This document shows, piece after piece, positions 11,000-21,677 of a stretch of DNA of 64,000 bases. The notes beneath the pieces were generated by a model. The model was not told where the DNA came from and did no database searches. It saw only the letters and a program-made list of their open reading frames with translations. The DNA is taken from assembly GCA_049999805.1 (NCBI GenBank), contig JBNGIO010005723.1, positions 1 to 64,000 on the forward strand. Direction: 5' to 3'. Numbering within the stretch: position 1 is the stretch's first letter; each line of letters begins with the position of its first letter. This DNA comes from Folioceros fuciformis (lineage: Eukaryota > Anthocerotophyta > Anthocerotopsida > Anthocerotales). The translations under genes were made by a program, and so were the position numbers.

Positions 11000-11641
11000 G
11001 CATGCGCACGCCTGGGCACTCCAGCTTTGGAAGGAAAAGTGCCTTCGCCTACAAGTCGGAGAACTTGGACACTGAGCTGATGTATTTGTAGCCAGCAGTT
11101 TGGTCGACATGTATGCAAAAATGCGGCAGCTTGGAGGACGCTCAGGGATAGTTTTTGAGCCTTGGTCAAAGCAATGTGGTGACAGCTCTATGTAATTGCA
11201 GGGTATTCCCAGCAATTGGAGCTGCTAGCTTTTGCATGTGGGAAGGGAGCTTCATTCTTTGATTGAAGAACAGGGAAGCCTATTCCTTGTTCAATCTGAT
11301 AGCTGGCACTTTGACGAACATGTACGGCAAGCGTGGAAGAATGGTGGATGCACACTAGCTATTTTGATGCATTGTTAGGAAGAGACGTTGTCACATGGAG
11401 TACGCCGATTGCAGGCTACACCTGTCACGGAGACATTGAAGCGGTCTTTGAGTCGGTGAGCAAATGAGAGAGGATGGCATACAACTAGCCAGCATGCCAT
11501 TGTTTGTCAGTGTGCTAACAGCATGCAGCCATTTGGGTCCCGTGAACCAGGGGATAGGGTTATTAGGGCCATGAGCAGAGATCTTTGCATCATTCTCACA
11601 ATGGGCACCACTCATGCAAGCTGGATCTGTTGGGCCGTGGG
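11000..11641 (+). pseudogene. Decayed PPR gene remnant (3' part)
   Basis: Translated in shifting plus-strand frames, the region follows the PLS-class PPR genes of this window. ACARLGTPALE is at 11000, then VASSLVDMYAK at 11080-11115 with a 1-nt insertion before CGSLEDAQG. LHVGRELHSLIEEQG lies near 11234-11275, YFDALLGRDVVTWSTPIAGYTC near 11360-11425, and an ITFLSVLTACSH-like piece near 11490-11530. At least four frameshifts and several stops separate these pieces, and about one P-L-S module is missing between the first MYAKCG and the LHVGRELH segment. It ends before the E motifs. This is an old, unselected copy. Confidence 0.8.
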
Positions 11642-14600
11642 ACATCACCACATTTGCGGCAGCATCTCTCCTGCCTAGCTTCACTGCTTCATCAGAGGCG
11701 TCCCACCTCCAGGCTGCTCCACTTTCATTCTGAGAACTAGCTGACAGCCTGTTCACTGAGGGATGTGATGCTGCATACAGTCCTCCCTCATTTTGAGAAC
11801 TAGCTCGTTGAAAGACCTGAAAGGTCCGAGGTCTGTCGAGGAGCTTCTGTCTCAAGCAGCCATGGCTGCCCACAACGGGGTAACACAGAAGAGAAGACTG
11901 ACACTGAAAATGGGGGCGAGAGACATGTCGGTCGTTGAAAAGACGGGGAAACCATACATGGAACGATAGATAAAAGGAAGAAAGGTAGAATTATAAGTGA
12001 TAATGTCTTTCATAAAATTACAAACAGGGAAACAGTTGAAACGTTTCTACTACACATAATTCGTGAACAGTGTGTCTACTAGAGAGAGGCACCGGTTGGT
12101 TGATTTCGTGTGAACTTTGAATATTGCTTTTTCTACATTGATCGCAGCTAGCACCTCGGGTGCATTATCTGTAACACGAGGTCCAAGGCCAGTAAAATGA
12201 AGGAGCCCACATGACCTCACCGCGCCTTGTGCCTCCTCCACTTGGCCTGCACGACTGACGAAGTCCACCAGTCAAGTGTAGTTCTTCGAGAGTGGTCCCC
12301 CTTTGTCCACACCAACCCTGTCACAGAGAATCGTGCATCCCTAATGAGAGGATGCCACACTAGCACATGTGGGATATCGTGCAATCAGAGTGGTCCAGGT
12401 TACCCCAATTTCTTGACCGAGCCTGCACATTCCACCTTGCATCTTCTAGGCCGCCGGACAGCACATTTGTGGGAATATCCCGCAACAAGAATAGTCCAAA
12501 TCACTTGGTTTTCACCAAGCCTTCACACACATTTCGTGGATCCTCTGTAACCTGCCACTCCTCCCGGACTGTTTGTCTACTGTGACTGCTGCCCTGGCCA
12601 CATCCACATCACTTCAATTCCTTGCCCTCGCAGCTTTGCGTAGCTGTTGCCCCTTTTCCAAAAGCTAGGGGGCCCACACTTGCACATGCGATGCCTGTTG
12701 CACTGCGGCACTGCTGAACTGCCACAAGCTGCAAGAGGCTCACAATAATGTCGTAGTACAGTTTGCAACCATGCCGTCTTCTTGCACAACTCTGTACACA
12801 GCAGCGGCTTCCTCCCCACTGGCGTGCCTTGCTGGCTGGGAGTAGCCCCAGTGTGTACGACCGCCGACCTGGAAGTGTGTTTGTGGCTGTGGTTGCTTGA
12901 CGAGTTTAGGGTGGTGCCAGGACTGACCTTAGGACTAGGGTAAGGGTTTGGGGACCCTGTCATAAGGAGCACCGCAGGTACAAGAATTTCAAAGTGTTGG
13001 GCTTCCGGTACCAGTTCTACCAAAGACTGTTGTCTTGGGCTAGCATTGTGTAGGCGTGTCTGCGTGTAACTGCCCGGTCGATGACGGTGGCCTTCCTCCC
13101 CTGTGCTTCCGTGTTGTCCCGGCCACTACGATCCTCCGCAGCGTCGTGTTGACTTGGAGAGAGTTCATCAGTCTGTAAACATGTCGTCGTGCAGGTCTCC
13201 CCAGAAATCGATGGTGAGCTGAGGCAAAGATGCCCTGAACTCCCCGGATCACTGCGAGTCCGGCATCTTGGAAATGTGACGCTGAGACTATACTTGTCGT
13301 GTCTGTTTTGCAGGTCCGTCCTCTTACCTATCTGTCTTAGTACGACGCCCTGCTGCACAGGGGTGTATGATATCCCTGTCGGAAACTATGGCTTGGTGGA
13401 GGGGAGCTGGATCTCGATAGCTGTCAGTGGGATGACCACAGACATGACAGTTCTCACACGTGATGGACTCTCTTCAAGTCAACAGGACTCTGGGGGAGGA
13501 TTGTCATACTTCGGGTGACACAGACAGTGGAGGGAAAGGTGTGATTCTCGACCAGACCTTGTGCGAAATTTTTGGCAACGAACTCACACACTTTGCCGCT
13601 TGTATGGGTAGGTGAGATTTGAGATTCGCGAGGTTCGCTAGGCGCAGGTCGTCCTCCAGGTTCACTGGCGCCTCTACGTACCTCGGTAAATCGGGCGGGG
13701 GATCCCGATCCAGTTGTTTTGCAGGGTGACATGGAGTACGCGCGGTGACGTCGCGCCTGCAAGAGTGTTTTTGGCAGCGAGATCGGTTTAAGGTCTGGAA
13801 TTTGATGTGGGTACTGCCATGGAACGATCTCGGGCCTCTGGATCTGGGTACGATTGTTGTTTTGGTAAAGGTAGATTGCAAGATTGTTCAGCTGGGGGTC
13901 TACCTTACCGGTTTGGAGGGCAGCGGTTCGCTGATGAGAGTTAAGCGTCGCAGATGTCTACATTGTGGCTAGAAGAGGATGTTTGTGCTATTCTAAATGT
14001 CGATCTCGATCTTATTTGTCGGCTGTTATGTTCCTGTATCACTCGTTCGTGTGTCTGGAACGTCATTGGGGAAGATGAAACATGTGATTGTCTGATTCGT
14101 CTAAACAAAAACGAATGGATATCTTGTAAATTATCAAGTTGTTGCTTGGTGAAAACAAGGCCACTCAAGTGGCGGGCATTATAGGCAAGCAAGCACAAAG
14201 GACCTGGCGAGGACTTGGGCAAGCATGCACAAAGCGTCCAGCAAGCACTATAGGCAGACACAAACCGTCTAGTCATGTACCATCTGCAGAAAACGGAAGT
14301 TGCATCCAATCCCCTTTCCAAAGTTGAGAAGTTGGGATGATATTCCTTATCAAGAAAGGACAGGATGCCTATGGGTCTGGGTTTGCGTCTTCGCTCAAGC
14401 CCGCATCGTCGCGTGAGATCCATCTTAGGAGCACTGAGAGGATGTAGGTTAAGTGTGTTCATTGTCCTCGACATTGCTTAAATTGCATACTCCTTTTTGT
14501 ATTAGAGCAAAAGACAGATGGCACGGTAAATGTGGAGTGGAGAACGATGATATGATTGATATGGACATGAATAATACATATGACATGAATTACGAAAATG

Positions 14601-14895
14601 ATGAGGTTCTCATGATCTAAAGTAGTTTGGATTGGTTCACAAACTTGGGTTTCGGCCTGGATCTAAATTGTAACTGGCCATGCTATTCTACTTGGTTTTA
14701 GTAGATTTTTATAGCTGGTAAAAGGTGCACAACATACACTCACACCATGAATGATATAAACAAAACATTAATATACTAGATTTCCGTCCACACATGATTT
14801 TGCATGTTCCTTCACACTTGCGCTCAATTTTGCACCCACCATGAGGCATGACATGTTCAAGTGCTATTATCCATCTCATCCAAAAGATAATATGG
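11642..14895. other. Gene-poor stretch, no recognisable gene
   Basis: Only short overlapping open frames with no recognisable motifs occur on either strand. A small local duplication of GCAAGCA(T/C)GCACAAAG-type words occurs at 14187-14252. From about 14500 the sequence becomes AT-rich and low in complexity (repeated ATGA/ATATGA). 14896-14995 is a 100-N assembly gap. Confidence 0.5.
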
Positions 14896-14995
14896 NNNNN
14901 NNNNNNNNNNNNNNNNNNNNNNNNNNNNNNNNNNNNNNNNNNNNNNNNNNNNNNNNNNNNNNNNNNNNNNNNNNNNNNNNNNNNNNNNNNNNNNN

Positions 14996-15281
14996 TGGAT
15001 GACGTGGATGACGTGGATGACGTGGATGACGTGGATGACGTGGATGACGTGGATGACGTGGATGACGTGGATGACGTGGATGACGTGGATGACGTGGATG
15101 ACGTGGATGACGTGGATGACGTGGATGACGTGGATGATGATGTGGATGATGTGCCAACATGTGGATGATGTGCCAACATGTGGATGATGTGCCAGCATGT
15201 GGATGATGTGGATGATGTGGATGATGTGCCAGCATGTGGATGATGTGCCAGCATGTGGATGATGTGCCAGCATGTTCCTCT
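14996..15281. repeat. 9-bp minisatellite followed by 19-bp array
   Basis: From 14996 to about 15134 the 9-bp unit TGGATGACG is repeated about 15 times without a break, directly after a 100-N gap that probably holds more copies. It then changes to a 19-bp unit GTGGATGATGTGCCARCAT (R = A/G), about five copies to 15275, one of them expanded by extra GTGGATGAT steps. The 19-bp unit starts with the 9-bp unit word, so the arrays appear related. Frames such as (DDV)n or (TWM)n are artefacts. Confidence 0.9.
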
Positions 15282-15929
15282 CAGTGCTAGCATTGTCATG
15301 TGTTTAGCATTGTCATGTGTTGTGTTCTTATAGCTACTTATACTGTTAACTATGTTTTATCATGACCATGGGTACACACACATCATATATGTGCATGCCC
15401 AACATTATCAGCTACTCTGGGTCCCCTACCATCATGCATGATAGCTGTCACTTCGTACAGGCAACATATTTGTGATGACAATGTCGTGTTCATGTTCATC
15501 TTTTCTATGCTAACCATAGTCACTCACTGCCAAAGAACTACATTTGTTCATGGCCCTTAACCACAACCCCCTTGCCCAAAGTTGGAGCACACGAAAAAAG
15601 TTCTTTGAGGGGCATATGAACTATTTTAAATGGAGGTGCGATTTGGATGCACTCTATCCTCATATGCATCATTTTTTTATCTTGAGAATGAGAATTGGGC
15701 CTACTCATAGATGGATTGAGTTGGCTGAAAAGTAGGTGACCTTTGTACATTCGATTACTGTATCTTCAGTGAGACCCCATCTGAGCTCACGACGAGACTT
15801 CGAGAAGAGTTTGAGAAGCTTCAAACAGAATGGGACCAAAGCACGCAGGAGACTAAGGCCACCCTCTCGGACCTCTAGAAGGATAGTGTGCCTAGAGGGA
15901 GGAGAAGATGAAATTGGGCTTGCAACTTA
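15282..15929. other. Unassigned spacer
   Basis: No gene is supported. A 63-codon plus-strand frame at 15544-15735 (HNPLAQSWSTRKKFFEGHM...) has a protein-like composition and may be a fragment of a mobile-element or host gene, but no family is recognised. Confidence 0.4.
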
Positions 15930-16200
15930 CAACCACTTACAGACCTGGTGTTGTTCTCAACAGGTCTCTGATTCTCAACACCAGCCACCATACATGCGCC
16001 ATGACAAGCAGCGTAGTCCAGGTCGATGTGAACTAGCTTTGTTCCATCTCCTGCTCTGTAAATCGTGTGTACTTCCAGCCTGCACAACCTCGTTTGCCAA
16101 AATGAGAGCCACGCAAACTGCCCATCCTGCATGAGAAGCACGCAAACTGCCCATCAAGCACGCCAATCCTACATGAGAGGCACACAAACTGCCGTCGGTG
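15930..16200 (-). pseudogene. Inverted genomic fragment of the ALG14 gene (intron 2 end, exon 3, start of intron 3)
   Basis: The reverse complement matches 27836-28072 of the ALG14 gene at high but imperfect identity. Shared words are GGCGTGCTTGATG(T/G)GCAGTTTGCGTG, GGCTGGAAGTAC, GCATGGTGGCTGGTGTTGAG-like and TGTAAGTGG. The copy includes intron 2 sequence and the exon 3/intron 3 junction, so it came by DNA duplication, not from mRNA. About 25 bp of exon 3 are deleted, an extra segment is inserted before the donor, and the word GCAAACTGCCCATC is repeated locally. The frame is broken, so no protein is made. Confidence 0.8.
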
Positions 16201-16326
16201 AATCCGGCTCCCAACGACCTGCAGCTGCGTAAAGTCGAACGGAGCTCCCGCCACAGGTTTGATCTCAACGGTAAGAATGAGCTTTTCATTCACTGGGTTG
16301 ATGTGGTCCCCGAATATCTGTATCTC

Positions 16327-16776
16327 GTGCAGTGGTGTTCCACTTGTTTGGAGAAATGATGGATGGTGTACAGCCATCCGGCATCACATTCCTGTGTGTA
16401 CTAACAGCTTGCGGTCATTGAGGCCTGATGAAGGAAGGACAAGAGTACTTCTCAGCTATGAGCAGAGACTACGGCATCAATCCAACAGCAGAGCGCTACA
16501 CATGCATAGTGGATCTCTTGGGTCGTGCAGGCCAATTGTACGAAGCGAAGCACTAGCTGTGATAAGCAGTGTGCCTGTGCCGCCTAATGCTCCAGTTTGG
16601 CACACTCTACTGGGTGCTTGTCGAAAGTGGAGCAACATTGAGGTCGGACTACGCGCCTTTCATGAAGCAGTGAAGCTGGACAAATAGGACGCCGCAGCAT
16701 ATGTGCTAATGTCGGGCATCTACACCGGCTCCCAGATGTGGGAGTAGGCGCATGACTTGCAGGCAAGGAAGATATA
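16327..16776 (+). pseudogene. Recent partial copy of the 3' end of the PPR gene at 18834-21677
   Basis: The block 16327-16776 aligns almost base for base with 21130-21573 of the intact PPR gene: the last PPR motifs and E motifs, from VVFHLF through GRAGQL to the WEQARDLQARR equivalent. It differs by scattered substitutions and small indels. TGA replaces the Ala codon in ACSHAG, 3-4 nt are inserted near YEAKH, and TAG replaces the second Lys codon of LDKKDAA and the Gln of WEQ. These stop the frame at least four times. Similarity begins and ends abruptly, which marks a truncated duplicate. It is far less decayed than the remnant at 11 kb. Confidence 0.9.
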
Positions 16777-18029
16777 GTCAGGTAGTGCAGCTGCAACGAG
16801 TAGCCCTTCTTTGATGCCCCACTGCTTGCAGAGGTTTCTGAAGGCACGCTAATGTCACGTGGCTGTCCATTATCAGCTCCTCCTGCTGAACTTGTGCATA
16901 TACATAAAGTGCCTCATAGCCGAGCGGGAAGAAGATGCTCATAGCATAGTTCACATGTGGTCGTCCCACGTGAAAAGCAGTGTACCCGATGCTGCTGTAG
17001 TGCCTGCCTCCGTGGTGAGATTTGAAGGGGAGTTTTGTTTGCAGGAATAACCATGTGGCTGATAGGGAGGATCGGACCTTGACCAAAGGGCTTAATCGTA
17101 CAGCCGGTCGGAGCAAGAGCTTGGGTAGTTGTTAATGACCAATAAGATCGGTGATTGTCATTGCTTTGTTGGTTACTAGCGTGAATGTATATTCCTTCTT
17201 TTCACCAATGACTTGTAGTGCAGTTTTGTGTGGCAGTTTCAGTGAGGGCTGAACAAAACAATGCGCGAGGACAGCGATACTGATGTTGATATCACCATCC
17301 CCGTGGTGGTATTGCCCCAAGATGTTGAATGCAGGTGGTATGTACCTGCACTATCGTAGATTTATTTGCTGCGGCCGCAGCAGTATCGTGTTCCTACTCT
17401 TTATCCTGTGTTTACAATGAGAGCTCTTCTTCTCTCCCCAACTCAGCCAACCGGACTTTTTGGATGTGCGGAATGTTTCTCTTGCTTTCTGACGGTTGGT
17501 ACTACCCAGAAGGCTTGAACTTCTTGGTCTGCATGGTGGAGTGTAAAAGAAACGAAGATTAAAGGTGTGCTGATGGGCTGCAAGGCCAACTTGTATCAGA
17601 TAGCCCACCTGCTTGACTTACCTGCTATGCATGGCATGAATAGAGGCAACCCAATCGCAAGGAGCGGGGCTGCTGTCATCTGAATTGGAGTACTCTAAGG
17701 GACTACTCCCACTGCATAAGACGGACATCTCATAAACGATGCGGGAAGGCCTGCATGCCTCCTTTAGAAGGAAATGATCGAAATGCAGCACTAGAAACTC
17801 CTCAACGAAAACCAAGACCTCCTCTACGTTAGGATGTCTGAATGGGATGTCTTGGTCACGGCAGCTTTCAGACTTGGCGTGTCATATTATTTAAGCAGAT
17901 TCATTGATTGCTGCATGCACCTATACACCATGAGCTGTTTCTGTTCTGTGGTTCTTATCATCAGGTTTGGTGTGCTTGGTGTGCCGCCAGTGAAAGCATA
18001 ATCTGGAAGGCGTGCAGTCCCCGCACCGT
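16777..18029. other. Unassigned spacer with possible weak PPR remnant
   Basis: No intact gene. On the minus strand near 16800-17000 one frame reads EALYVYAQVQQEELIMDSHVTLACL, which loosely resembles the second half of a PPR motif, but the match is too weak to call. The rest holds short random frames. Confidence 0.35.
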
Positions 18030-18420
18030 CAACAGCGGTCATGGCCTGAGCTCAGTTCGAAGGTGCAGCTGTTGCCCTTCACCATGCGGCCTTCCTCAAG
18101 GGTGGAACGGTACAGGCACTGAAACATGCCTTCTTCAGGCAGGAGCTTGGCAATACTATCGACGCTTCTCGCTTGCGAGTGTCCCAGACGGAGGAGGGAG
18201 TCAGATCGTTTGGGAGTCAACCGCTACGACGGTGGAAGCACCATGTAGATATGACGCGTGGAGGTAGACTACCTGATTCAGATCAGCAAGACCACCCTCC
18301 ACAACACCCAATGACAAATGTTCTGTTGCCACGCCAGCTAAGGCAATGCATGAGAACTTATCCCGCATGTGCTGAACACTCCTGGAGTCTTCAGCACAAA
18401 AGCAACTTGCAGTGGAACTC
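18030..18420 (-). pseudogene. Possible fragment of a plant FtsH-like plastid protein gene
   Basis: On the minus strand one exon-like piece reads KFSCIALAGVATEHLSLG then VVEGGLADLNQ followed by a GT donor at 18271. This matches the AGVAxEYLLFGxAEGGLADI motif I know from an uncharacterised plant FtsH-like family (Arabidopsis At5g27290 type). A following frame (TPKRSDSLLRLG) resembles the next conserved segment (TQKKADSQVRW), but the rest does not continue to match and no start, N-terminus or clean exon set is found. I call it a fragment; a degenerate but expressed gene cannot be excluded. Confidence 0.35.
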
Positions 18421-18833
18421 ATCCTACAAAGGAAAAGATAGTTTTCCAAACTCAGGACGAACGCAAGGAATGTTTAGCACTACAGCATTGGAAGATGGAA
18501 GCAAGCCTTTAGCCAATCTGGAGGAAAGGTACCTCTTCCTGAAGCTGAAAATCAACGAAAGGAGTTTCTGCTTGAACAACTTCCCTTCGGCGAGTCATGG
18601 CTGCCTGTCGCCCTGTACTTCATTCCTACCAAGGACAGCACGGCCTCTCGTGGCAGCAGCTTTTTTGGATCCAACAACTGCATATCGCTGGGACGAGACG
18701 TGACCTAGGAAGAGCTATTGCGCGGATGGGCTGGGAGGTCGAGTACTTCCGATAGGCTGACGGGTCGCGGTGCATGTTTATCCAGCTAGGACGTGCTGGA
18801 TGATCATGACCCTTGTAGGCCTGCAGGATACGA

Positions 18834-21677
18834 ATGACGACTGAATTGGTGAGCCAGCTATGTCACCAGGGCCAGCTCACCGAAGCTGTCGAGGCTCTGG
18901 GTGTCCTGGTCCAGAAAGATTGCCCTGTTTCTCGGCCTTTCTTTTACAATGTACTGAAGAAATGTGTTGTTGAGAAGGATCTGGTTCTGGGTCGCCTTGT
19001 CCATGCCCTCGCAGTGCGCAAGGGGTATGAGTCGGATACGTTCCTGTGCAACCACATCCTGCGAATGTATGCTTCGCATGCCAGGTTGCAAGAAGCGATG
19101 GATGTGTTCACCATGGTAGCTGACCCAGACGTCTTCATGTGGTCTGCTGTCATTTCTTGCCATGTTAAACTCGGACAACGTAAGCAGGCCGTACAGCTGT
19201 ATCGTGGTATGCGCAGGTCCAGTGTGAAGCCTGATGGCCATGTGTTCGTCGCAGCCCTTCAGGCCTGTGCGAGGGCGGGAGACTTGGAAACTGGGAAGCT
19301 GGTGCATGATGATGTTTTGGCCAGCGGGGTTGAGCCTGATCTGTTTGTTTGTAATGCATTGGTAGACATGTATGCGAAATGTGGCAGCTTGGAAGATGCA
19401 CAAAGGGTCTTTGACGGACTTGCTGAGAAAGATTCTGTGACTTGGACAGCTCTAATAGCAGGATATTGCCAGCAAGGCATGGGCCATGAAGCTCTTCGTC
19501 TTTGGAGTGGTATGCAGGACGAAGGCATCACCGCACCTGATTCTGTCACGTTCGTATGCCTCCTGCAGGCGTGTGCTAGTGTGGGTTTCTCAGCTTTAGA
19601 GAAGGGAAAGCAGCTTCATGCACAGATTCGGCACCGAGGAGTCGTGGATGATGTGCTTGTGGCTAACAGTCTGGTAAACATGTATGCAAAGTGTGGCAGC
19701 TTGGAAGATGCTCAGAGGATATTTGACGGGCTTGTCCAGAAAGATGTGGTTACGTGGAATGCCATGATCACAGGATATGCCAAGTGCGGCAGTTTACAGG
19801 ACGCTCAGCGCTTGTTTGAAGGGTTTGGTAAGAAAAATGTGGTGACTTGGAACACCATGATCGCAGGCTATTCCCAGCAGGGCATGGGTCTGGAGGCCCT
19901 TCGCCTTTATCACGCAATGAAAGACGAAGGGATCACTTCGCCTGATTCTGTGACATTTGTTTGCCTCCTGCAGGCATGCACAAGTGTGGGCAAGGTCGCC
20001 TTGGACGATGGATTGCAGCTTCATGTGCAGATTAGACAACAAGGATTTCAAGGTGATGTGTCTATAGCTAACAGTCTGGTAAACATGTATGCAAAGTGCA
20101 GCAACTTGAAAGAGGCACGAGCAGTGTTTGACGATCTGCCCCAGAAGGATGTGGTGACCTGGACCACTCTGATAGCGGGATATACCCAGCAGGGCATGGG
20201 TGATGAAGCCCTTCTTCTATACAAAGCTATGCAAAACGAAGGGATTAGTGCACCTGATGCTGTGACATTTGTGTGCCTCCTGCAAGCTTGTGCAAGCGTA
20301 GGCATCCCGGCATTGAAGACTGGGAGGCAGCTGCATGGACAGATCAGAGAGAGAGGGCTTCAGGGTGATATCTTTGTAGCCAACAGCTTGGTGAACATGT
20401 ATGCAAAATGTGGAAGCTTAGTGGCTGCTCAGATTGTGTTCGATGGACTTGGTCACAAGAATGCGGTGACATGGAATACAATGATAGCCGGGTGCTCCCA
20501 ACATGGCATGGGACAGGAAGCGCTCCATCTCTACAGGGCTATGCAAGAAGACAGCACTGTCGTACCCAATTCTGTGACATTTGCAAGCCTCCTGCAGGCA
20601 TGTGCAACGCTGGGCACCGTTGCTTTGGAGAAGGGGAAGCAGCTTCATGCTCACATGAGAGAGCAAGGACTTGAAGCAGATGTGTTTGTAGCCACCAGCT
20701 TGGTAAACATGTACGCAAAGTGCGGCAGCCTAGAGAATGCACAGCTCGTGTTCGATGGACTTGATGAAAAAGCCACGGTATTGTGGAGCACCTTGATAGC
20801 AGGGTACTCCCAGCAGGGCATGGACCAGCAGGCCCTGCACCTTTACTGGGCTATGCAGAAAGAAGGCATTGCCGCAACAGACCGTGTGACATTCATATGC
20901 CTCCTACAGGCATGCGCAAATGTGGCTGCTTTGGACCTGGGAAGGCAGCTTCATGCACAGATTGAAGAACAAGGCCTTCAGGCTGATGTTCTTGTAGGTG
21001 TCAGTTTGATGAACATGTATACAAAGTCTGGGAGCACAACTGACGCACAGCAAGTGTTCGATGCACTGCCAGTAAGAGACGAAGTTGCCTGGAATTCTCT
21101 GATTTCAGGCTACACCCGTCAAGGAGACAGTGCAGTGGTGTTCCACTTGTTTCAGAACATGATCAAGGATGGTGTACAGCCATCCGGCATCACATTCCTG
21201 TGTATACTAACAGCTTGCAGTCATGCAGGCCAAGTGAAGGAGGGACATGAGTACTTCTCAGCTATGAGCAGAGACTATGGCATCACTCCAACAGCAGAGC
21301 ACTACACATGCATGGTGGATCTCTTGGGTCGTGCAGGCCAATTGGACGAAGCACTAGCTGTGATAAGCAGTATTCCTGTGCCGCCTAATGCTCCAGTTTG
21401 GCACACTCTACTGGGCGCTTGTCGCAAGTGGAGCAACGTTGATGTCGGACTCCGTGCCTTTCATGAAGCAGTGAAGCTGGACAAAAAGGACGCCGCAGCA
21501 TATGTGCTAATGTCGGGCATATACACTGGCGCCCAGATGTGGGAGCAGGCGCGTGACTTGCAGGCAAGGAGGATATTCATCGGGGCATCCAAGCAACCAG
21601 GCCAGACGTGGTGGACAGACATGGACGGACTAGTCCATAGCTTTTGGGTCGGGAATAGGATGGCTCCTGAGTCCTGA
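18834..21677 (+). CDS. PLS-class PPR protein, E subtype without DYW domain
   Basis: An intronless 947-aa protein. The ATG at 18834 is the first in frame. Seven P-L-S modules of about 100 residues follow, each with MYAKCGSLEDAQ-like, KDVVTWNAMIAGYSQQG-like and PDSVTFVCLLQACASVG-like motifs. The third module carries an extra copy of a 31-residue motif (YAKCGSLQDAQRLFEGFGKK). It ends with E1/E2 motifs (PNAPVWHTLLGACRKWSNV, KQPGQTWWTDMDGLVHSFWVGN) and stops where a DYW deaminase domain would begin. Proteins of this class bind organelle RNA one base per motif and specify C-to-U editing sites; those without DYW recruit a deaminase in trans. No clear presequence is seen: the first PPR motif begins within 30 residues of the ATG. 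The copy at 16327 derives from this gene or a close relative. Confidence 0.93.
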   Translation: MTTELVSQLCHQGQLTEAVEALGVLVQKDCPVSRPFFYNVLKKCVVEKDLVLGRLVHALAVRKGYESDTFLCNHILRMYASHARLQEAMDVFTMVADPDVFMWSAVISCHVKLGQRKQAVQLYRGMRRSSVKPDGHVFVAALQACARAGDLETGKLVHDDVLASGVEPDLFVCNALVDMYAKCGSLEDAQRVFDGLAEKDSVTWTALIAGYCQQGMGHEALRLWSGMQDEGITAPDSVTFVCLLQACASVGFSALEKGKQLHAQIRHRGVVDDVLVANSLVNMYAKCGSLEDAQRIFDGLVQKDVVTWNAMITGYAKCGSLQDAQRLFEGFGKKNVVTWNTMIAGYSQQGMGLEALRLYHAMKDEGITSPDSVTFVCLLQACTSVGKVALDDGLQLHVQIRQQGFQGDVSIANSLVNMYAKCSNLKEARAVFDDLPQKDVVTWTTLIAGYTQQGMGDEALLLYKAMQNEGISAPDAVTFVCLLQACASVGIPALKTGRQLHGQIRERGLQGDIFVANSLVNMYAKCGSLVAAQIVFDGLGHKNAVTWNTMIAGCSQHGMGQEALHLYRAMQEDSTVVPNSVTFASLLQACATLGTVALEKGKQLHAHMREQGLEADVFVATSLVNMYAKCGSLENAQLVFDGLDEKATVLWSTLIAGYSQQGMDQQALHLYWAMQKEGIAATDRVTFICLLQACANVAALDLGRQLHAQIEEQGLQADVLVGVSLMNMYTKSGSTTDAQQVFDALPVRDEVAWNSLISGYTRQGDSAVVFHLFQNMIKDGVQPSGITFLCILTACSHAGQVKEGHEYFSAMSRDYGITPTAEHYTCMVDLLGRAGQLDEALAVISSIPVPPNAPVWHTLLGACRKWSNVDVGLRAFHEAVKLDKKDAAAYVLMSGIYTGAQMWEQARDLQARRIFIGASKQPGQTWWTDMDGLVHSFWVGNRMAPES

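Noticed and set aside
14848-15299. Long frames of (DDV)n, (TWM)n or (HPR)n
   Set aside because: Pure consequence of a 9-bp repeat with no stop codon, plus 100 Ns.
15875-16141. Minus-strand frame resembling a glutamine-synthetase motif (AACHGACMVAG)
   Set aside because: The DNA matches ALG14 intron 2/exon 3; the similarity to glutamine synthetase is accidental.
16778-17116. Minus-strand frame with PPR-like wording (EALYVYAQVQQEELIMDSHV)
   Set aside because: Only one half-motif resembles PPR; flanks do not, so it is not called.
18858-21567. Several antisense frames of 60-180 codons opposite the PPR gene
   Set aside because: They recur at the same place in each PPR module and in all three PPR genes, so they are frame shadows of the repeated coding sequence.
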